A DNA stretch of 8,693 nucleotides from Deltaproteobacteria bacterium (GTDB lineage Bacteria; Desulfobacterota; Syntrophia; Syntrophales; UBA2210), in NCBI GenBank assembly GCA_019314085.1, contig JAFCZZ010000096.1, positions 1 to 8,693 of the forward strand, given 5' to 3'. A program made the translations under genes and the position numbers. Each line of letters begins with the position of its first letter. The first letter of the stretch is position 1. Below, piece by piece: positions 1-5,898 of the stretch. The notes beneath the pieces were generated by a model, which searched no databases, had not been told where the DNA came from, and saw only the letters and a program-made list of their open reading frames with translations.

Positions 1-273
1 CCCCCCGGGTGGGGATACCCTACCGCCGATACGGTCAAGATAGGGAGGCTCGCCGTTGAGACTGGTCTGTTCATCCTCTTCGAGATCGAGGACGGCCGGT
101 TCCGGTTCACCGGCAGGAGCAAGACGATGGCCGAGAGGGGAAAGCTCATCCCCCTCGTCCACTACGTGGAACGGCAGGGACGGTTCAAGAAGATGAGTAT
201 CGAGCAGCTGAGCACCCTCCAGGCATCGGTGAACAGCCGGTGGGAGGAGTGTCTGAAGAGGGCGGAGGGGTAA
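1..273 (+). CDS. 2-oxoacid:ferredoxin oxidoreductase beta subunit, C-terminal part (5' end outside window)
   Basis: The gene enters from the left edge in frame 1 and ends at TAA 271-273, leaving 90 codons. The visible part begins PPGW and continues with KIGRLAVETGLFILFEIE. This is the typical join between the thiamine-diphosphate-binding domain and the C-terminal domain of PorB/KorB/VorB beta subunits, where a CP-P/T-GW motif precedes ARLAVETG. The tail holds a YVERQGRFKKM segment and a helical end, as in the PFO beta C-terminal domain, so the stop looks natural. The family oxidatively decarboxylates pyruvate or another 2-oxoacid to acyl-CoA and reduces ferredoxin in the cytoplasm. The substrate cannot be told from this fragment; the alpha and gamma subunits would be expected upstream. 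It converges with the leftward operon. Confidence 0.82.
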   Translation, partial: PPGWGYPTADTVKIGRLAVETGLFILFEIEDGRFRFTGRSKTMAERGKLIPLVHYVERQGRFKKMSIEQLSTLQASVNSRWEECLKRAEG

Positions 274-363
274 GGAGACACACACCAGAGAAGAGCTCAA
301 CACGACCCCCGGTTCTGCATTACCACCAGGGAGGCAGGATCGACGGTTTCAGCAACCCCGTAT

Positions 364-400
364 AGGCGGAATCTTTGTCTCGTAACCTCTTTTTCCGCCT
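364..400. repeat. Inverted repeat, 8-bp arms, 21-base loop
   Basis: AGGCGGAA at 364-371 is the exact reverse complement of TTCCGCCT at 393-400. The loop is 21 bases and there is no T run after either arm. It lies in the convergent gap, so it could be an RNA stem at the transcript ends, but a role as terminator is only a guess. Confidence 0.4.
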
Positions 401-418
401 CTGCAGACGGAGCCCGTT

Positions 419-440
419 GTAGGAAAGGGGCAGATCCTAC
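419..440. repeat. Inverted repeat, 6-bp arms, 10-base loop
   Basis: GTAGGA at 419-424 pairs perfectly with TCCTAC at 435-440 around a purine-rich 10-base loop. It sits 18 bases after the previous stem, in the same convergent gap. No function can be assigned. Confidence 0.35.
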
Positions 441-454
441 CCGGTCGAAAGAGC

Positions 455-469
455 CGTGTCCCCGACACG
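455..469. terminator. GC-rich hairpin in convergent gap, possible weak terminator
   Basis: CGTGTC at 455-460 and GACACG at 464-469 form a perfect 6-bp stem with a three-base CCC loop. On the - strand, where it lies downstream of the GH63/DUF547 gene, it is followed by CTCTTTC rather than a real T tract. It may slow or end the leftward transcript, but a rho-independent terminator is not proven. Confidence 0.3.
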
Positions 470-545
470 ATCTCACAAAGATCACGGGCATTCTTTCTGC
501 AATATCGGTTCTCACCGGGCGAACGACTGCCCTGTCTTCATAGCC

Positions 546-2666
546 TCATCGATTCAGGTTCCAGTCGTAGTGCAGATACTCACAATGCAGGTCCCTGTAA
601 TGGGTATGCAGGTACGTTCTCGCTGTCGAATCTACCAGATAATCTATAAGAAAATCCTTGATCCCGTCCGGACCGCCAAAGTCTTTCTCGTACCATCGAA
701 ATATCTCCGAGATGAGGATCTTTTGCTCTTCAGGCAGAATCAGAACTTCCGAAGAATTGACAAAACTTTGTTCCGCCACCTCCAGTTGATCGTATACCGT
801 CTCCGCATCGTAGTAGTCGATTGGTGCGCAGGAGCGGGACCCGCAGACGAGCGCAAAGTGAATGCGCGGATCCACGGGGAACAGCAGGAATGCCTTTCGC
901 GGATCACGGGGGCCAAACTGACGGAAGGGGGAAAAGAAGGGCCGCGCATTGTGCCGGAGTATTCCATGCTCGATATCATCGGCGGAAAAGACGTGTTTCC
1001 CTATTTGATACTTCACATTTCGGAAAAAGCCCGGGACTTCCTTCACCGATGCCGTGACGCCGAGCGTAACAATGGCATCGACCACAATGGTATTATAGAG
1101 ATTAATCCAGAAGGCGATCTTTTCTTTCCGTCCCCGTATCATTTCCGGATCGAACTGTCGCAGTCCATTGGTCAGAATCCGATAGGCCCCGTATTCAGGG
1201 GAATTTTTAAACTGTTCATAATCAACGAGGCCGCGCTCAGTGTTGTAAAACCTGTCCCTGAGTGCGCGGATAGAATGCATTAATTCGCCCGCGAGATTCT
1301 GAATGCCGCAATCGGGCATTGCATCACCATCATTCAATACCCTTGCTTCCCCGAAAAACCCCTTCAATCCCGATCCGATGCCAGACTCGGTGGTATCCTT
1401 TTCGTAAAATTCATTGACGAGATCGATAAAGAGAGCAGCGGTCCAGCTGAAATTATCACTTCCATAGCCCGATCCGTCAGAGGAATCGAAATATTCGTAA
1501 AAACCGAACCGTATCGGGAGCTGGAGAAGATCTTTTTGAATCGAATCGGCCTTCAACGTATAGCCGTAGCGCCGCAGACCCTGTGCGATCATCCAGTTTA
1601 TGTTTATCCAGACCGGGCCCCGCCAGTAGTTGGCACGGTCATATTCCTCTTTTTTCGTGTCATAGTTGGGAATCGTAAAACAGTTTCCCTGGTGAAGTGC
1701 ACAGAAGGATGAGGAATTGAGCCGTTCATACAATCTCTGGGCCTGATCATGCGTGGGCGCACCCGCCCAGAGGGGAAGAAATCCCGCCGCGGTATCAACT
1801 TCGATGAGATCATTGGAAACGAGATCAAAGGCGTCAAACATGTCATGGTCCTGATGCCATAGCTTTGTCCTTATGGCCTTTGCCGTCTTTTCGGCCCATG
1901 CCCTCGGCACATCCGGTGCTTCACCGATAATCCCGGCTATTCTGACAAGCGATTCATCGGCTCGTGCGAGTATTGCGTTAAAGAGGGGATCCTGAATAAG
2001 AAAGGGGCATGTTTCGAGGATTTTGGCCTCATCGTAGTTGCACTGCCTGAAAAGATCGACGAGATAGACATAACGGTCATAGTCGTCATCACTGGGGCGC
2101 ATCGACCGATCGGCTACATGTTCCAGATCCATTCGGCGATAGCGAGGAAGTGAATCTGTGTCGATTTTCATCCTTCGCAGGGGAATATCCCAGGTGGGAG
2201 AATTATCGATTCCCGATTCCCAGGGATGCCGTATATAGACGAGCCCCTCCTTCGCCGGATCACGTTCGCGATACAAATAGGAGTGAAGGTCGAGGAGCTT
2301 CGGGTAGATCTCCCTCAGAAAGGGGAGGACGTTTCTCGACCGACGTGCGTGGTGGTAAATTTTTTCAACGGCAATTGCGTGGACCGGCGGCATGGTGATA
2401 CCTGAGGTGAGTTTTCCCGTCGGCGCATTGGGTGATCGTTCCGTCTGCCAGAAATCGGGCTCGGGAAAGTAATGCCCCAATTCCTCAGGATTAAAGACGA
2501 TCTGGGGGAGCATCCCGTTCGACCAAAAAAAAAAAAAAAGTGTCGTTAGTTCCACTGGTGAGGATAAAGAGTGGGAGATGGTTTCGTGGAGCTGCCTGCC
2601 CAGTTGTCGGCAAGTATTGTTTTTGCCTTCTCCACGTAATCTGCGAAGATTCTCGACATCGAACAT
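546..2666 (-). CDS. GH63/MGH1-like glycoside hydrolase fused to a C-terminal DUF547 domain; damaged N-terminus
   Basis: The open frame encodes 706 residues. Residues about 48-425 are an (alpha/alpha)6-barrel glycoside hydrolase of the GH63/mannosylglycerate-hydrolase-like group: WSNGMLPQIVF (48-58), SGITMPPVHA (88-97), HPWESGIDNSPTWD (147-160), NYWRGPVW (346-353), FYEYFDSSDGSGYGSDNFSWTAAL (389-412; key residues only). By family analogy D154 is the likely general acid and E391 the general base. Residues about 455-690 match DUF547: IAFWINLYN (517-525), HGILR (567-571), RIHFALVCGSRSCAPI (601-616). No signal peptide is visible, so a cytoplasmic location is likely. It is the last gene of the operon, close behind the flavin oxidoreductase gene. 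Residues 1 to about 40 are an out-of-frame artefact: the true start is probably ATG 2659, and the conserved WDS segment is missing. Family members hydrolyse mannosyl- or glucosylglycerate or related glucosides; the substrate here is open. DUF547 has no known reaction. Confidence 0.85.
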   Translation of the reverse strand: MFDVENLRRLRGEGKNNTCRQLGRQLHETISHSLSSPVELTTLFFFFWSNGMLPQIVFNPEELGHYFPEPDFWQTERSPNAPTGKLTSGITMPPVHAIAVEKIYHHARRSRNVLPFLREIYPKLLDLHSYLYRERDPAKEGLVYIRHPWESGIDNSPTWDIPLRRMKIDTDSLPRYRRMDLEHVADRSMRPSDDDYDRYVYLVDLFRQCNYDEAKILETCPFLIQDPLFNAILARADESLVRIAGIIGEAPDVPRAWAEKTAKAIRTKLWHQDHDMFDAFDLVSNDLIEVDTAAGFLPLWAGAPTHDQAQRLYERLNSSSFCALHQGNCFTIPNYDTKKEEYDRANYWRGPVWININWMIAQGLRRYGYTLKADSIQKDLLQLPIRFGFYEYFDSSDGSGYGSDNFSWTAALFIDLVNEFYEKDTTESGIGSGLKGFFGEARVLNDGDAMPDCGIQNLAGELMHSIRALRDRFYNTERGLVDYEQFKNSPEYGAYRILTNGLRQFDPEMIRGRKEKIAFWINLYNTIVVDAIVTLGVTASVKEVPGFFRNVKYQIGKHVFSADDIEHGILRHNARPFFSPFRQFGPRDPRKAFLLFPVDPRIHFALVCGSRSCAPIDYYDAETVYDQLEVAEQSFVNSSEVLILPEEQKILISEIFRWYEKDFGGPDGIKDFLIDYLVDSTARTYLHTHYRDLHCEYLHYDWNLNR
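2525..2539. repeat. Homopolymer run of 15 A inside the GH63-like gene
   Basis: Fifteen consecutive A on the + strand read as CTT-TTT-TTT-TTT-TTT-TGG on the coding strand, giving LFFFFW where the family normally has L-F-x-G-Q-W. The number of residues between L and W is exactly what is expected. It is by far the longest homopolymer in the window. It lies next to the deletion that breaks the reading frame, so sequence corruption is likely. Confidence 0.9.
2546..2659 (-). pseudogene. True 5' end of the GH63-like gene, in another frame, broken by a deletion
   Basis: Reading ATG at 2659 in the frame shifted from the long open frame gives 37 codons, ending at TAA 2546-2548. The peptide contains KAKTILADNWAG and PSPTLYPHQWN. 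This is the usual N-terminal signature of MGH1-like glycoside hydrolases, which normally runs on as WDSxF and then some 20 residues to E-L-x-x-L-F-x-G-Q-W. Here it stops just after QWN, while the downstream ELTTLF is in the other frame. That implies loss of a segment of roughly 60-70 bases, not a multiple of three, near 2549-2557. The start is supported by AAAAAAGGA ending 7 bases upstream. Whether the lesion is genomic or an assembly error cannot be told here. Confidence 0.8.
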
Positions 2667-2675
2667 TCCTTTTTT
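2667..2675 (-). promoter_or_regulatory. Ribosome binding site that fixes the GH63-like gene start at 2659
   Basis: On the - strand AAAAAAGGA ends directly before the ATG at 2666 (zero spacing, unusable) but 7 bases before the ATG at 2659 (ideal spacing). This supports 2659 as the authentic start and the long frame from 2666 as accidental. Confidence 0.7.
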
Positions 2676-2677
2676 CG

Positions 2678-4144
2678 CTACTCCTCCGGTAATGTGCAGG
2701 CCCTTCCCTTCAGATTGAAGAGTAGGCTGAGCACGCTCTTTGTCCTCTCGCCGAAGATCCTCTCGGTGAAGACGTCACCGGCAACCCTCTTGGAAATTTC
2801 CGATTTCGTGGGATAGACATGGACGGCACCTGCCATGGTGGAAAGTTTGACACCCCCGCCCATTGCAATGATCCATTCATGTATAAGCTCTCCCGCGTGC
2901 GCGCCGATGATCTGACAGCCAAGGAGTTTGCCCTTCGGCGACACGAGCATCTTGATCTTTCCCAAAGGCTCACCTTCGGCAAGTGCCCGGTCATTATCCT
3001 CGAACTTCTCTTCGAAGAGGTGATAAAGGGCGCCTTCCTTTTTCGCCCTCTTTTCATTGAGGCCTATGCTCGCCACCTCCGGATCGGTATAGGTACACCA
3101 CCCGATCTTTGAATAATCGGCCTTTCGAGGCAATCGAAGTACCGCATTGGTAAGCGCGATACCGCCCTCATATCCAGCGACATGCGTAAAGGGCAATTGG
3201 CCGTTCACGTCGCCACAGGCAAAGATGTGGGAAATATTCGTCCGCATGCGCAAATCGGTGGGAATGGCCCGTGAGGTAAACTCGATTCCCGCATTGCCGA
3301 GGCCCAGGCCTTCAATATTCGGCTTTCTCCCCACCGCGACCAGAAGCGCGTCACCCTCTAAAACACTCAGCTTTCCCGACCCGTCTGCCGGAGTTACCGT
3401 GAGCCTGAACACGGAACCATCATACTCTGCCTTCACCGCCCTGGTCTTGACATGAAATTCAACCCCTTCAAACTCCATGCGGGACTTCAGGATCTCAGCA
3501 AGATCACCATCCTCCGGACCGAGAATCTGGTCCATAAATTCGACGACGCTTACCTTCGACCCAAGACGCGCGAAGGCCTGAGACAACTCGAGACCGATCG
3601 GACCGCCACCAAGCACGATGAGACGGGACGGAAGCTCTCGCTGAGAGAAGACCGTTTCGTTCGTCCAGTAGGGAACATCGTCAATGCCATCGACGGGCGG
3701 GGCAGCAGGACGTGACCCCGTGGCAATGATCCATTTGCGCGCGGAAATTCGATCTCCGTCAACGTCAATAACATGGTCATCGGCAAAGACGGGTGCCCCG
3801 AAGCGAACCTCCGCTCCGAGACTGCAAAATCTCTCCGGTGAGTCATGGTGCTGAATCGTTTCAATGACCGAATGGACACGATCCATGACATTGCCCAGAT
3901 TGACGGGGGGTAACTTCAGCCCGGGAAGCCCGAATTCTTGTGCCCTCTTCGCCTGTGCCCACACCGCGGCTGTCCTGATAAGTGTCTTTGAGGGCACACA
4001 CCCGTAATGCAGACAGTCGCCCCCGAGCTTCTCCCCCTTTTCTATAAGGATTGTTTTTGCCCCGAACTGCGCGCCCCCCGCAGCAGCGGTCAGGCCCGCG
4101 GCCCCTCCCCCGATAATACCGAGATCGTAATCGAAGTTTGCCAT
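2678..4144 (-). CDS. FAD-dependent pyridine nucleotide-disulfide oxidoreductase (MerA/Lpd-like)
   Basis: The 488-residue protein is a class I flavin disulfide reductase. It shows an FAD-binding GIIGGGAAGL (9-18), the redox-active disulfide GGDCLHYGCVPSK (C44, C49), ATGSRP (141-146), an NAD(P)-binding GGGPIGLE (179-186) followed by VVEF with an acid (E202) that favours NADH, FAD-contacting ACGDV (309-313), and the C-terminal interface motif HVYPTKSE (H442, E449). The HVYPT variant is closer to mercuric reductase/RclA-like enzymes than to standard lipoamide dehydrogenases (HAHPT). There is no N-terminal metal-binding domain and no C-terminal Cys pair, so true mercuric reductase activity is unlikely. 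No 2-oxoacid dehydrogenase genes are adjacent, so lipoamide as substrate is not supported by context. ATG 4144 follows a strong GGGGAGGGG site. A gap of 110 bases separates it from gnd upstream; the next gene starts 18 bases downstream. Confidence 0.88.
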   Translation of the reverse strand: MANFDYDLGIIGGGAAGLTAAAGGAQFGAKTILIEKGEKLGGDCLHYGCVPSKTLIRTAAVWAQAKRAQEFGLPGLKLPPVNLGNVMDRVHSVIETIQHHDSPERFCSLGAEVRFGAPVFADDHVIDVDGDRISARKWIIATGSRPAAPPVDGIDDVPYWTNETVFSQRELPSRLIVLGGGPIGLELSQAFARLGSKVSVVEFMDQILGPEDGDLAEILKSRMEFEGVEFHVKTRAVKAEYDGSVFRLTVTPADGSGKLSVLEGDALLVAVGRKPNIEGLGLGNAGIEFTSRAIPTDLRMRTNISHIFACGDVNGQLPFTHVAGYEGGIALTNAVLRLPRKADYSKIGWCTYTDPEVASIGLNEKRAKKEGALYHLFEEKFEDNDRALAEGEPLGKIKMLVSPKGKLLGCQIIGAHAGELIHEWIIAMGGGVKLSTMAGAVHVYPTKSEISKRVAGDVFTERIFGERTKSVLSLLFNLKGRACTLPEE

Positions 4145-4254
4145 TTTTGCCCCTCCCCTCGTCGAACCGTGTGAATCACGCCTCGAAGAAATACTATGTG
4201 ATGGCCAAAACCGAATGTTTTATTTTCACTGCCTCACCTTAATCCCGCCTTTCC
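4145..4254 (-). other. 110-base gap between gnd and the flavin oxidoreductase gene
   Basis: This is the largest gap inside the leftward gene run. I see no strong hairpin with a T run and no convincing -35/-10 pair. The two downstream genes could still be a separate unit, because the other gaps are from a 4-base overlap to 57 bases. Confidence 0.4.
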
Positions 4255-5166
4255 CTATTCATGGCTCATTCTTACTTTGTGTCCGCCGAACTTGTTTCGC
4301 ATTGCGGAAAGTATCTTCGCCGCATAGCTGTCCTTCTGACGACTTATCAGACGCATCTCAAGGGCAAGGGTAATCACCGGTGCCGGAACATCTTTGTCAA
4401 TGGCCTCGGCGACCGTCCATCGGCCCTCACCGCTGTCTTCAACCCACGCCTCAAAGGAGATCAGTTCCGGGTCTTCAGCAAGAGCTTCTGCCGTCAGATC
4501 CAGCAGCCATGAGCGCACCACGCTGCCGTATCTCCATATCTCGCTTATTTGAGAAAGGTCGAGGTCGAACTCCTTTTTGGCATTCATAATATCAAAACCC
4601 TCGGCATAGGCCTGCATCAAACCGTACTCGATTCCGTTATGAACCATTTTCACAAAATGACCCGCGCCGCTCGGCCCCACATGACCCCAGCCCCTGTCAG
4701 GTGCCGGGGCAAGCGTTTCAAAAACAGGCTGAAGATGTTTCACGATATCTTCCTCTCCTCCGATCATCATGCTGTACCCTTCCCGAAGTCCCCATATTCC
4801 GCCGCTCGTACCCACATCTACAAAGTGCAGACCTCTTTCTTTCAGATATGTCGCCCTCCGCATCGAGTCTTTATAATTGCTGTTACCCCCGTCAATTATA
4901 ATGTCACCTTCCGACAAAATTTCGGCAAGTTCCATTATTGTCTTTTCCGTCGGGTCTCCGGCGGGAACCATAACCCATACTGCACGGGGCACCGAAAGGG
5001 CGGAAGTAATATCTTCGAGTGCATCGATGCTCTCGGCACCCTCTTTTTCCGCAGCCTCAAGAGACTGTTCGCTTAAATCAAAGGCCACCACCCGATGATT
5101 ACCCCTGAGAAGTCGGGTGGTCATGTTAAGCCCCATTTTCCCCAGTCCCACCATTGCAATATCCAT
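4255..5166 (-). CDS. gnd: 6-phosphogluconate dehydrogenase, decarboxylating, short (GntZ/YqeC) type
   Basis: The 303-residue protein oxidises and decarboxylates 6-phosphogluconate to ribulose 5-phosphate, the last oxidative step of the pentose phosphate pathway. Visible features are the Rossmann motif GLGKMG (8-13 region), D30 at the end of the second strand (VVAFD), which points to NAD rather than NADP, IDGGNSNYKDS (91-101), DVGTSGG (117-123), and the catalytic helix FVKMVHNGIEYG with K173, N177 and E180. FEAWVEDSGEGRWT (238-251) is also typical. The length of about 300 fits the short bacterial type, not the ~470-residue dimeric type. ATG 5166 has AAAGGAG 7 bases upstream. It lies 18 bases after rpiA, so the two are surely co-transcribed, and their reactions are consecutive. 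Confidence 0.93.
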   Translation of the reverse strand: MDIAMVGLGKMGLNMTTRLLRGNHRVVAFDLSEQSLEAAEKEGAESIDALEDITSALSVPRAVWVMVPAGDPTEKTIMELAEILSEGDIIIDGGNSNYKDSMRRATYLKERGLHFVDVGTSGGIWGLREGYSMMIGGEEDIVKHLQPVFETLAPAPDRGWGHVGPSGAGHFVKMVHNGIEYGLMQAYAEGFDIMNAKKEFDLDLSQISEIWRYGSVVRSWLLDLTAEALAEDPELISFEAWVEDSGEGRWTVAEAIDKDVPAPVITLALEMRLISRQKDSYAAKILSAMRNKFGGHKVRMSHE

Positions 5167-5184
5167 AATGGTACTCCTTTACTC

Positions 5185-5898
5185 TTATTTTATGACACGC
5201 TGCGTGATGCCACCCTTCCCCGCTACGATCACATCCGTTGCCAGTCCCAAAAACAGTCCATGTTCAACGATACCCGCCCTCCTACTGAGACAGAGCTCCA
5301 GCTTTTCAGGCTCATAAATGGGCCCAAGGTGAGCATCCAGGATATAATTGCCCTGGTCGGTGATAACAATCATTCCCTGCTCGTTTATTCGTATATCCGC
5401 CTCTCCCCCCAATTTTTTCAAAAAGGGAATATGGCTCTGCCAGCCGAAAGGTACTACCTCTATCGGTAGAGGCCAGTTGGTACCGATTCGCGGTGACATC
5501 TTGGACTCGTCCACCACAATAATCTCACGCCTGCTTGACTGGGCAACCATTTTTTCGCGAAGCAGTGCACCCCCGCCCCCCTTGATACAATTCAGGTTTG
5601 AATCGACTTCATCAGCCCCGTCAATCGTGAGATCAATGACAGAATGTTCATCAAGCGTGGTGAGTGTAATCCCAAGCTCCCGTGCTTCTTTTTCCATCTC
5701 CCGGGAGCAGCAAATCCCGTAAATATTTTTTAGATCACCTCTCGTCACCTTCTCCGCGATCATACGGACTGCAAAAATCGCCGTGCTGCCATGTCCGAGA
5801 CCAACAATCATTCCAGATTTCACGAACCCGACTGCCTTTTCGGCGGCTACCTTCTTACTCTGAGATGTATCATTGTTAGTTGCAATGGAGCGACTCAT
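5185..5898 (-). CDS. rpiA: Ribose-5-phosphate isomerase A
   Basis: The 237-residue cytoplasmic enzyme interconverts ribulose 5-phosphate and ribose 5-phosphate. It carries the phosphate loop GLGHGSTA (33-40), DGADEVD (93-99) and KGGGGALLREK (106-116). By alignment with E. coli RpiA the catalytic set D81, D84, K94, E103 corresponds to D93, D96, K106, E115, all present with correct spacing. The loop has His where most members have Thr or Ser (GLGTGST). The start ATG at 5898 overlaps the stop of the upstream transporter gene in an ATGA, and GAGG lies 7 bases upstream, so translational coupling is likely. The N-terminus has a short polar extension of about 12 residues. gnd follows after 18 bases. 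Confidence 0.94.
   Translation of the reverse strand: MSRSIATNNDTSQSKKVAAEKAVGFVKSGMIVGLGHGSTAIFAVRMIAEKVTRGDLKNIYGICCSREMEKEARELGITLTTLDEHSVIDLTIDGADEVDSNLNCIKGGGGALLREKMVAQSSRREIIVVDESKMSPRIGTNWPLPIEVVPFGWQSHIPFLKKLGGEADIRINEQGMIVITDQGNYILDAHLGPIYEPEKLELCLSRRAGIVEHGLFLGLATDVIVAGKGGITQRVIK

Larger units (their letters stand above)
274..545. other. Convergent intergenic region, no supported gene
   Basis: This 272-base stretch lies between the end of the ferredoxin oxidoreductase gene and the end of the GH63/DUF547 gene, which face each other. It has three short inverted repeats, listed separately, but none is followed by a T run on either strand, so no classical rho-independent terminator is evident. 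A stop-free frame of 89 codons continues in the porB frame to TAG 541-543 but has no ATG and no recognisable motif. A 72-codon frame on the - strand (297-515) also lacks recognisable motifs. I treat both as chance open frames. Confidence 0.6.

Noticed and set aside
297..515. 72-codon - strand frame in the convergent gap
   Set aside because: No motif, no convincing start context, and it overlaps the inverted repeats and the stop-free + frame. I cannot support it as a gene.
456..1283. Long + strand open frame of 275 codons opposite the 3' end of the hydrolase gene
   Set aside because: It is antisense to the DUF547 domain, whose motifs are clear on the other strand. It has no recognisable domain and no good ribosome binding site.
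2525..2539. A15 run as a phase-variation tract
   Set aside because: Slippage in a homopolymer would only change run length, whereas here neighbouring conserved codons are missing as well. Corruption or deletion explains it better.
2607..2666. Protein start at ATG 2666 (MFDVENLRRL...)
   Set aside because: It has zero spacing from the Shine-Dalgarno, and the real family signature is read in another frame from ATG 2659.
4549..5076. 175-codon + strand frame opposite gnd
   Set aside because: It is a shadow of gnd on the other strand; conserved Gnd motifs occupy the whole region.
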